The notes beneath the pieces are model-generated. The model was given only the letters and a program-made list of their open reading frames with translations, made no database searches and was not told where the DNA came from. From Lachnospiraceae bacterium (lineage in GTDB: Bacteria > Bacillota > Clostridia > Lachnospirales > Lachnospiraceae): a stretch of 5,007 nucleotides of DNA. The translations under genes and the position numbers were made by a program. Location: assembly GCA_900766815.1 (NCBI GenBank), contig CAAFWV010000044.1, forward strand, positions 1-5,007, given 5' to 3'. Within the stretch, counting starts at the first letter, position 1. Each line of letters starts with the position of its first letter. Of this stretch, positions 1-5,007 are shown piece by piece.

Positions 1-20
1 CCGAATTCCACCCGTTCCCA

Positions 21-69
21 CCACAACATCTACTGTTTTCTGTTGCCGCTCAATCGCAATATGTTGTGG
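21..69. repeat. Inverted repeat downstream of the terminator
   Basis: CCACAACAT at 21-29 is the exact reverse complement of ATGTTGTGG at 61-69, separated by 31 bases. The stem is 9 bp with a long loop. It lies immediately beyond the terminator hairpin in the direction of transcription of the GH16 gene. No coding function is evident. It may be a second 3' RNA structure or part of a dispersed intergenic element that continues beyond the window. Confidence 0.5.
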
Positions 70-79
70 GTATGAAAAT

Positions 80-114
80 GCACCGGAGTCCGAAACAAAT
101 CCGAACCCCGGTGC
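80..114 (-). terminator. Likely intrinsic terminator of the GH16 gene
   Basis: On the minus strand GCACCGGGGT (114-105) pairs with ACTCCGGTGC (89-80). This gives a 10-bp GC-rich stem with one G-U wobble around a 15-base loop. It starts 59 bases after the stop codon. The stem is followed by ATTTTCAT, only a short T-run, so termination may be partial. The plus strand has no T-run after the stem, which favours the minus-strand orientation. Confidence 0.6.
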
Positions 115-173
115 TTGGTGAAGAACTATGGTTTGTCGATTATCAAGATATTAGTTAGTAATTCCACTGACAC

Positions 174-461
174 TTATTCTTCTGATTCAGTGGTATCTGC
201 GGTGTCCGTCTCCTCATTACTCTCAGAGGTTACATCACCTGTTTTGTTTATATTATTATCATTCTCATCACTGGAATCATCTTCCTGATTCTTAGATTCA
301 TGAGTCTCATCAGTTCCTGTTACAAGTGCTGCATCCTGCGAATCAGCTACATCTTCCTTCGATGCGCTGAATAACATGATGTGTGCACCTGACTGTTCTG
401 CCGAGCTAAGTGTTGATTCAGCAGGTGCATCATTCTGCGCAGTCGCACTCGAATCACTCGG
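174..461 (-). other. Acidic, disordered C-terminal tail of the GH16 protein
   Basis: The last 95 residues (1233-1327) contain no recognisable domain. The first half is Ser/Ala-rich with one short hydrophobic patch (AHIMLFSA). The final 47 residues carry 18 Asp/Glu against only two Lys. No sorting signal, second membrane helix or cell-wall-binding repeat is present. The tail may be an extended spacer or cation-binding surface tail; that role is speculative. Base composition is visibly more AT-rich than in the catalytic domain. Confidence 0.7.
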
Positions 462-3400
462 AACCTCAACCAGTACTATATTGGCAATTGAGATGGTTGA
501 TGCAGGAGTGCTGTCTCCAACCTTACCCATGGAGATGTATAAATCTGCATTGGAGTCAGATACCTCCATCGTAAATGTATATTCTATATGATTAACCTTT
601 CCGGCCTCCAGAGAAGGATCCGAGCCGCCATACCAAGTGTATCCTGTACTCATAATGCCGGATTTTATACTTCTTCCAACAGTTGTTGCTATGTCATAGC
701 TACACTTGTATGTTTTACCGGCTTCCAGATTGATACCGCTCTGCTTAAGCTGGATATTCCAGTCTTCTGTTCCTGCATTACCTATATCATAGGTTATTAC
801 ACCTTCAAATACGGATTGAGATGCTTCTGCGATAGGAGGATTACCCCAATTTGCTATCGTGGTTGTCCACTTTGACATATCTGCAAAATCATTGTTCTGT
901 ATTAAATTCCCCTCTACAGCTCCATAATATGTCATCTTCGGCAATTCAACCGGAGTCTCCCCGACCGGGGGCGTAACCGCTGGTGCATCAATCTCCACAA
1001 GGGAAATGTTGTCAATATATACAGTATGAGGTGTAGTAATTTTGGTTCCGCCGACTGCTCCCATTGAAATACTGAGGATTGACTTAAGATCTGTCGCTCT
1101 CTTCATCTGGAAGTCTACAGAGAACGAATTCCACTCATTTGTTACATCCACAACGGGCTGTCCTGAATATGGCGTCCAGTCATCATCCGAAGAGCCATCC
1201 TTCTGGATTGCATACATTATCTTCCTGTCAATGCTGCTCTTCGCATCAAGTGACAGTCTGTACCAATTGCCCTCATCAAGCTTAACATCATTCTGCTTAA
1301 GCTGAATCTTCCAGTCTGCATCACCGGTGTCCTTAATATCAAACGCTGCCGCATTTGAATTAGACATAGCATCAACCGCACAGCTTCCACTTGCGGATGA
1401 GTCAACATACGCCTCATATCCTGCCAATCCCATATCGAAGCTGCCGTTCTTAATCAGCGCATCCTCAACCAGGCAGATATCGTCAAGATAGAATACTCCG
1501 TCACCGACAAACCTAATCACAATGTCTCTCTTCGAATCGGACGTACCTGTCTTAATCGCCTGACTCCACGCTCCGTTTGTGCCCGCAGGAACAGTCATTG
1601 TCTGACCGTCGAAGCCAACCTCAATACTGCAACCCTCCGGCACAACTGCCTTCATGCTCAGTGCATAGGCCACATTGTTACTTACCGGAACATTAGTCTG
1701 AGTAATGCTTGCTCCGTTGTTCTCAACCTTCAATCTTCTTCCGTCCTCAAGCGATGTAACTGTAGCCTGGCCGCTCACGCTCCAATCGCCGAGATAGCTG
1801 TCGCCCTCGCTGAACGAACCGTTATAGATGTAGTTGCCATCAGCTCTTGGTCCCTTCGAAGGATTCATGATGTTGTCCCTGTCTTCGTCACTGCTTGTCG
1901 TTTCCTTCAGCACAACATTTCCGATATATACAGTTGCTGTTGAAGATGTTGCGCCAAGGTTGAACTCTATTGTGCAGTTAGGGTCATCCTTTTCCTTCAT
2001 TGCAAAAGTGCGAGTCACAGTTTGCTTCACAGTTGTTACGTTAATGGTTTCATTGAGGTAAGCAGCCCATCCATTGTCCGGAGCCTTGCTGTTAACCTTC
2101 ATTGTTCTGTCTTCTGTTGCGTAAGTATCAAAGCTGAGTTCATAAGTAGAACCTGCCTTAAGGGGCACTTTTTCCTGTACCAGCTGTATTGAATAATCGT
2201 TTGGACCTGCATTGGTTGTCTTAATCTCAACCATCCTGCCGCCATCTGTATCGATTACGCTTGCGCTGCCCTCGCCACCGGTCTCCTTGCTCTTGAAGGT
2301 CCAGTTGCTCAGACCATCTGCGAAGTTGCCGTTAAGCAGATAATTGCCGTTTGCATCAGGAGCGCGCATCACGACCTCTTCCTGTTCGGGTCTTTGGACA
2401 TTCTCATCATAGGAAGCCTTCTGATAAACCCTTACATAATCAATCTCATAAGCTGTGTCGAAGCTTGTCGAATCGTTAGGATTGCCGACCCAGCTGCCAC
2501 CTACAGCAAGGTTTAGAATAATGTAGAAGGGCTGGTCAAAGGGTGCGGGATATGTGATCACGCCATTTCCGTCAGGCTGTGCTGTATACCAGTCGTTTTC
2601 CTCATGGTACTTGATTCCATCCACATACCAGGTAATTCTGCCGGGCTCCCATTCACAGCTGAAGGTGTGGAAGCCGTCAGAGTATGCGCCATTGGAAGAG
2701 ATGTGTGTTCCCTGGCTCTCCTTGTGTCCGTTGCTTGCATTGTGACCGTAATGGATGGTTCCATATACCTTAGACGTATCCTGACCCATTACCTCCATAC
2801 AGTCAATCTCTCCACATCTGGGCCACTGACCGTAGAGGTTCTCATCGGCTGCCATGAGCCAGAAGGCAGGAAGATATCCCTGTCCTTCGGGAACCTTGAC
2901 CCTTGCCTCGAAATATCCGTATTTGAAATTATTCTTATTCTGAGTGTTCACACGACCTGATGTGTATGACACACTTCCGTCGTCTGCTACTGTTTTAATT
3001 GGAGTGATGATAAGCTTGCCATCCTTAACTGTGATGTTCTCTTCACTGTCAACATAGGCCTGAAGCTCGTTGTTAACCCAACCGGGGTTATGGAGCTCAA
3101 CATTCCAGTCATCTCTGTTTAATTCATTTCCATTGAATTCATCAGCCCACTTGAGTGTATATCCAGCAGGAACCTCAGGAATCGGGACATCTGTTGATGT
3201 AGAACCGCTGCCGCCCTCATTGCCTGATGAACCGGAATTGCTTGTATTACCTGAGTTGCCCGAGCTGCCTGAATTATTTGAAGATGAGCTATTTTCGCCG
3301 GCAAAGGATGTGTCGGTTGTGTTGTTATCTGTAGCAGGCTTAACCTGTGAAGCTACAGTGGGAATGTTCACTACCGGGGTAGAAATTGCTGCTCCCGCAA

Positions 3401-4157
3401 TACCGGTATTGGATGTTCCTGATGTATTGCCTGCAGCACCTGCAACTCTGTTATCAGAAGGCTCTGCATTGCCTGTATCTGCCGCCTCTTCTGTATCAGC
3501 CGGGCTCTTACCGTCTACTTCTTCCCTAACAGTTTCTTTGGTCTCTGCATCAACCTTGACAACACTGATTGTGATTGAATTGTCCTCACACACCTTCCTG
3601 ATTCCCTTATTTACAAGGTCCTCAATTTTCCTAAGTGCTGACTGATACTTCTTGTCAATCCTTTCGTAGCTTACATTGTCTGATTTAGTTCGCATAGCAG
3701 CATTGGTCTCTACCGTTACTGTACCACCCTCGGGAAGGTATCCCTTGTCAATTGCCTTGGATACGATTCGCTCAATACAGTCTGTAACCGGCTTACCCAG
3801 GATGTCGATGCCATCCATCATATCCTCTGCATCAGCATTAACTGCTTCACACTTAACAACCTCGTTGTTGACGTTGATGTAAAGCAGGAATTCAGGATTA
3901 ATGGTTACGCGTACTGTCGCAACATATTCTTCCTCGCTTACACTTGCAAGCTCGACTGTCTCGGTTTCCTCAGCAGTCTCCACTGCGGAAGCACCCGCAA
4001 TCTCTGTCTGCGACGATTTAACATTACTCCTTACAGCACAAAATGCAGCAAGTATTCCGCCAAGTACTATAGCCAGAGCTATAGTCAGAATTACCGGAAT
4101 AGATTCTGCATTTCTTACGTTCGGAAATAATTTCCTCCCATCACTATTCTTCTTCAT
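174..4157 (-). CDS. Membrane-anchored GH16 beta-glucanase (laminarinase type) with RsgI-like domain and four CBM4/9-like modules
   Basis: This 1327-residue protein is predicted to hydrolyse beta-1,3- or mixed beta-1,3/1,4-glucan at the outer cell surface. Domains in order: a basic cytoplasmic tail (1-19), one membrane helix (about 20-42), an RsgI-like extracytoplasmic domain (about 77-205), a low-complexity linker (about 206-325), GH16 (about 327-580), four beta-sandwich modules (about 604-1232) and an acidic tail (1233-1327). The GH16 signature GEIDCMEVMG is intact at 449-458, giving E450 as nucleophile, D452 as helper and E455 as acid/base. The family-typical WADEFNG, NNELQAY, GYFEARVKVP and PAFWLM segments are also present. 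The ATG at 4155-4157 is preceded by an AGAGAGG ribosome binding site, and an in-frame TAA at 4164-4166 rules out a longer N-terminus. There is no LPXTG motif, SLH domain or dockerin, so attachment appears to rely on the membrane helix. GH16 assignment is strong; the exact glucan is inferred. Confidence 0.95.
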   Translation of the reverse strand: MKKNSDGRKLFPNVRNAESIPVILTIALAIVLGGILAAFCAVRSNVKSSQTEIAGASAVETAEETETVELASVSEEEYVATVRVTINPEFLLYINVNNEVVKCEAVNADAEDMMDGIDILGKPVTDCIERIVSKAIDKGYLPEGGTVTVETNAAMRTKSDNVSYERIDKKYQSALRKIEDLVNKGIRKVCEDNSITISVVKVDAETKETVREEVDGKSPADTEEAADTGNAEPSDNRVAGAAGNTSGTSNTGIAGAAISTPVVNIPTVASQVKPATDNNTTDTSFAGENSSSSNNSGSSGNSGNTSNSGSSGNEGGSGSTSTDVPIPEVPAGYTLKWADEFNGNELNRDDWNVELHNPGWVNNELQAYVDSEENITVKDGKLIITPIKTVADDGSVSYTSGRVNTQNKNNFKYGYFEARVKVPEGQGYLPAFWLMAADENLYGQWPRCGEIDCMEVMGQDTSKVYGTIHYGHNASNGHKESQGTHISSNGAYSDGFHTFSCEWEPGRITWYVDGIKYHEENDWYTAQPDGNGVITYPAPFDQPFYIILNLAVGGSWVGNPNDSTSFDTAYEIDYVRVYQKASYDENVQRPEQEEVVMRAPDANGNYLLNGNFADGLSNWTFKSKETGGEGSASVIDTDGGRMVEIKTTNAGPNDYSIQLVQEKVPLKAGSTYELSFDTYATEDRTMKVNSKAPDNGWAAYLNETINVTTVKQTVTRTFAMKEKDDPNCTIEFNLGATSSTATVYIGNVVLKETTSSDEDRDNIMNPSKGPRADGNYIYNGSFSEGDSYLGDWSVSGQATVTSLEDGRRLKVENNGASITQTNVPVSNNVAYALSMKAVVPEGCSIEVGFDGQTMTVPAGTNGAWSQAIKTGTSDSKRDIVIRFVGDGVFYLDDICLVEDALIKNGSFDMGLAGYEAYVDSSASGSCAVDAMSNSNAAAFDIKDTGDADWKIQLKQNDVKLDEGNWYRLSLDAKSSIDRKIMYAIQKDGSSDDDWTPYSGQPVVDVTNEWNSFSVDFQMKRATDLKSILSISMGAVGGTKITTPHTVYIDNISLVEIDAPAVTPPVGETPVELPKMTYYGAVEGNLIQNNDFADMSKWTTTIANWGNPPIAEASQSVFEGVITYDIGNAGTEDWNIQLKQSGINLEAGKTYKCSYDIATTVGRSIKSGIMSTGYTWYGGSDPSLEAGKVNHIEYTFTMEVSDSNADLYISMGKVGDSTPASTISIANIVLVEVPSDSSATAQNDAPAESTLSSAEQSGAHIMLFSASKEDVADSQDAALVTGTDETHESKNQEDDSSDENDNNINKTGDVTSESNEETDTADTTESEE
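462..2348 (-). repeat. Four tandem CBM4/9-like carbohydrate-binding modules
   Basis: Four homologous beta-sandwich modules follow GH16, at about residues 604-752, 774-898, 899-1055 and 1082-1232. Modules begin with related N-[YL]-[IL]-x-N-G-[ND]-F motifs (NYLLNGNF, NYIYNGSF, LIKNGSF, NLIQNNDF) and end with a strand of the type VYIDNISLVE (VYIGNVVLKE, FYLDDICLVE, ISIANIVLVE). Modules 1, 3 and 4 share a D-[WY]-x-I-Q-L-x-Q core followed by L-x-x-G-x-x-Y. Module 2 is shorter and more diverged, and abuts module 3 with no linker. Modules of this family bind soluble or amorphous beta-glucans and xylans, so the array probably strengthens binding to the GH16 substrate. Ligand specificity cannot be read from the sequence. 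Confidence 0.8.
2418..3179 (-). other. GH16 catalytic domain
   Basis: Residues about 327-580 span a complete GH16 beta-jelly-roll. It opens with GYTLKWADEFNGNELN and closes with YEIDYVRVYQK, the usual last strand of bacterial laminarinases. The catalytic E-I-D-x-x-E hexad is E450 to E455 (bases 2793-2810). It lies after WPRCG, and a GTIHYGH segment follows. A Trp-rich sugar-binding set (W445, W503, W510, W523) is also in place. The E-I-D-x-x-E spacing, without the extra residue of the beta-bulge-less variants, fits the laminarinase-like GH16 subgroup (GH16_3 style). No key residue is missing, so activity is expected. Confidence 0.93.
3189..3293 (-). other. Ser/Gly/Asn-rich linker before the GH16 domain
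   Basis: Residues about 289-323 are almost entirely Ser, Gly, Asn and Thr, with repeated NSGSSG-like units (for example SNNSGSSGNSGNTSNSGSSG). This is a flexible linker that separates the membrane-proximal RsgI-like domain from the catalytic domain. A second, Ala/Thr/Val-rich low-complexity stretch (about 206-285) precedes it, so the catalytic domain is held well away from the membrane. The repetitive DNA also creates a long open frame on the opposite strand here, which is not a gene. Confidence 0.85.
3543..3929 (-). other. RsgI-like extracytoplasmic (middle) domain with conserved Asn-Pro
   Basis: Residues about 77-205 resemble the extracellular middle domain of clostridial RsgI anti-sigma factors. 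The diagnostic pattern is a beta-strand ending in I-N-P-E (N87-P88, bases 3894-3899), then a valine-rich strand (NNEVVKCEAVN), then a GIDILGKPVTDCIERIV helix and a KGYLPEGGTVTVET segment, with a Lys/Glu-rich helix after it. In RsgI proteins this domain sits just outside the membrane, and the Asn-Pro bond is reported as a self-cleavage site used in signalling to SigI. Here the membrane helix precedes it as expected, but the cytoplasmic anti-sigma (RsgI_N/ZAS-like) domain is missing. The family call is from motif recognition alone. Confidence 0.75.
4032..4100 (-). other. Transmembrane segment (signal anchor) of the GH16 protein
   Basis: Residues about 20-42 form an uninterrupted hydrophobic stretch, from IPVILTIALA to ILAAFCAV. 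Lys and Arg residues precede it (K2, K3, R8, K9, R15), and the following region is polar and acidic. By the positive-inside rule the N-terminus faces the cytoplasm and the enzyme faces out. There is no clear AXA signal peptidase I site or lipobox, so an uncleaved type II anchor is the simplest reading. The cytoplasmic part is only about 19 residues. Confidence 0.85.
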
Positions 4158-4166
4158 TACGTCTTA

Positions 4167-4173
4167 CCTCTCT
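4167..4173 (-). promoter_or_regulatory. Ribosome binding site of the GH16 gene
   Basis: AGAGAGG on the minus strand lies 9 bases before the ATG at 4155-4157. It is a good anti-Shine-Dalgarno match. With the in-frame TAA between it and the ATG, it fixes the start codon and shows that the short cytoplasmic tail is real and not a mis-called start. Confidence 0.8.
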
Positions 4174-4222
4174 TTGCTATTACCGATTTCCCCAAATGAT
4201 ACCGGTCCATTAATATATATTT

Positions 4223-4231
4223 TTTATAGCA
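4223..4231 (-). promoter_or_regulatory. Candidate extended -10 promoter element for the GH16 gene
   Basis: On the minus strand TGC TATAAA (bases 4231-4223) matches the extended -10 pattern TGnTATAAT with one mismatch. It lies about 65 bp before the GH16 start codon and is followed by an A/T-only run. A T-rich hexamer sits at the -35 distance but is a poor match to TTGACA, which an extended -10 could tolerate. This would make the hydrolase a separate sigma-A-type transcription unit. Prediction by eye only. Confidence 0.4.
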
Positions 4232-4269
4232 GAGAAAACCGCATGAAAAAATCAAATTCTTGACAAAAA

Positions 4270-4917
4270 TTATATAATCTTGTGGTGAGTTGAAGAAGTT
4301 ACCAATTTATTTATTTCTTCTCTTACCGGCATTGATAATATTGCACCGGCCTTAGTCGTTACAATTGAAGCTGCTGCATTAGCAAATGTAATCATTTCCA
4401 TTAACTGTTCTTCAGACAGATTATTGATTCCATTTTCACAAATATAATTTAATACACTTCCGCAGAATGTATCGCCTGCTCCTGTTGTATCAACTACTTT
4501 TTCCTGGTAGAAACCCTTAGCGATTACCTTCTTATCATCGTAATATGCTATACTGCCATCTTTTCCCATCGTTACACATATTAACCTGATATTGTAATCC
4601 TCTCTTATTTTCCTAACGCCTTCGTCAAAGTCGGTTTCACCTGTAAGGAATTCAATCTCATTGTCAAAAACAAGATTAGAGGAATCTATTCCAATTGAAT
4701 TAATTGTTTCGCAAAGAAGCCTTCCAAACTGGTCATTACCCACCTTACCTATGAAGGCAGTCTTCCTGCCCAGTTTATTAAGTAAAGCAAGAACATTGCA
4801 GGGGGCTCCACCCGGATTAGCCTCAAATAACTTATTTCCCCTTTCACTTTTAGCATATTCGGTGAAATCTATTAGCAATTCACCTAGTGCAACAACATCA
4901 TATTTCTTTCTGTTCAT
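4270..4917 (-). CDS. PfkB-family sugar kinase (fructokinase type), internally truncated and probably inactive
   Basis: The 215-residue product belongs to the ribokinase/PfkB family, whose fructokinases make fructose 6-phosphate from fructose and ATP in the cytoplasm. Visible landmarks are the N-terminal VVALGELLIDF strand, the FEANPGGAPCNV sugar-binding motif (31-42), the first PfkB signature GKVGNDQFG (57-65) and the second signature DTTGAGDTF (143-151) with catalytic base D149. The usual family length is about 310-325 residues. The sequence jumps at residues about 82-88 from the region after GIDSSNLV directly to DNEIEFLTGE, which in full-length members lies about 100 residues further on. 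The lost part includes the lid/substrate-closing strands and the central Rossmann strands. The frame is otherwise intact. The ATG at 4915-4917 overlaps the end of the upstream reading frame, which suggests translational coupling. It could be a recent pseudogene, a divergent short protein or an assembly collapse. Confidence 0.85.
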   Translation of the reverse strand: MNRKKYDVVALGELLIDFTEYAKSERGNKLFEANPGGAPCNVLALLNKLGRKTAFIGKVGNDQFGRLLCETINSIGIDSSNLVFDNEIEFLTGETDFDEGVRKIREDYNIRLICVTMGKDGSIAYYDDKKVIAKGFYQEKVVDTTGAGDTFCGSVLNYICENGINNLSEEQLMEMITFANAAASIVTTKAGAILSMPVREEINKLVTSSTHHKII

Positions 4918-5005
4918 TATTCTTTACTGCCTTAGCAATTGAAACAGATACTTCACTATACGGGATAAGCGTTGACTGGAAAGCATGATATAAATCAGAT
5001 TTACC
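4898..5005 (-). CDS. 3' end of an unidentified upstream gene (partial)
   Basis: A reading frame enters from the window edge and runs for 35 codons to a TGA at 4898-4900, overlapping the kinase start by 20 bp. The visible end reads GKSDLYHAFQSTLIPYSEVS and continues to KNNEQKEI, which is an amphipathic-helix-like composition. Of the two competing frames on this strand, one is stopped at once. The other stops at a TAA at 4924-4926 and encodes a less protein-like sequence. The end (SIAKAVKNNEQKEI) loosely resembles the last helix of Gfo/Idh/MocA-type sugar oxidoreductases, but this is too short to assign. Overlap with the kinase suggests a shared operon for sugar metabolism. Confidence 0.5.
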   Translation of the reverse strand, partial: GKSDLYHAFQSTLIPYSEVSVSIAKAVKNNEQKEI

Positions 5006-5007
5006 CG

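Noticed and set aside
290..320. Sortase-type signal in the C-terminal tail (INKTGD)
   Set aside because: It resembles an LPXTG-like motif only loosely, and no hydrophobic helix or basic tail follows it.
3070..3645. Long plus-strand open frame of about 191 codons
   Set aside because: It is antisense to the linker and RsgI-like region. Its Leu/Pro/Glu repeats mirror the Ser/Gly/Asn linker codons, and it has no ribosome binding site or recognisable domain.
3901..4263. Plus-strand open frame of about 120 codons crossing the GH16 gene start
   Set aside because: Its hydrophobic and Ser-rich content comes from the reverse complement of the membrane and linker codons. It covers the promoter and ribosome binding site of the real gene and resembles no family.
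4158..4269. SigI-type promoter upstream of the RsgI-like gene
   Set aside because: SigI promoters have a C-rich -35 and a CGAA-type -10. The minus strand here has no CCCC tract at a suitable place; the C-run in this gap (around 4189-4193) is on the plus strand and points away from the gene.
4250..4270. Terminator for the kinase gene
   Set aside because: Only a 4-bp TCAA/TTGA inverted repeat is present after the kinase stop codon. It is too weak to call, so readthrough into the glucanase gene remains possible.
1..5007. CRISPR array, tRNA, rRNA or insertion sequence
   Set aside because: No regularly spaced direct repeats, cloverleaf, rRNA-like segment, transposase reading frame or paired terminal repeats were seen in the window.

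Overview
The window looks like a piece of a Gram-positive, polysaccharide-degrading gut or rumen Firmicute, most likely from the Lachnospiraceae/Clostridia. This rests on a multimodular secreted glycan hydrolase with an RsgI-type extracellular domain (a clostridial signature), GAGAGG-like ribosome binding sites and moderate G+C. It is an inference from gene style, not a species identification. All supported genes lie on the minus strand.

Layout in transcription order, from high to low coordinates. (1) About 5005-4898 is the last 35 codons of an unidentified gene that enters from the window edge. (2) 4917-4270 is a PfkB-family sugar kinase (fructokinase type). It overlaps the upstream gene by 20 bp and carries a clean in-frame internal loss of about 100 residues. 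(3) 4269-4158 is a 112-bp intergenic stretch with a plausible extended -10 promoter and a good ribosome binding site. (4) 4157-174 is one large gene of 1327 codons. It has a very short cytoplasmic tail, one membrane segment, an RsgI-like extracytoplasmic domain with a conserved Asn-Pro, a Ser/Gly/Asn linker, a GH16 (laminarinase-type beta-glucanase) catalytic domain, four tandem CBM4/9-like beta-sandwich modules and an acidic C-terminal tail. (5) 173-1 is non-coding as far as can be judged. It holds a likely intrinsic terminator hairpin and a second inverted repeat.

The large protein probably sits on the outer face of the membrane, binds beta-1,3- or mixed-linkage glucan through its C-terminal modules and cuts it with GH16. 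The kinase would belong to intracellular sugar phosphorylation, but as it stands it is probably inactive.

The most interesting point is the first half of the big protein. Classical RsgI proteins are transmembrane anti-sigma factors that sense polysaccharide and release SigI. Here the outside domain and its putative self-cleavage site remain, but the inside anti-sigma domain is absent and no sigI gene is visible. It looks like a sensor domain reused as a membrane anchor or cleavage module for an enzyme.
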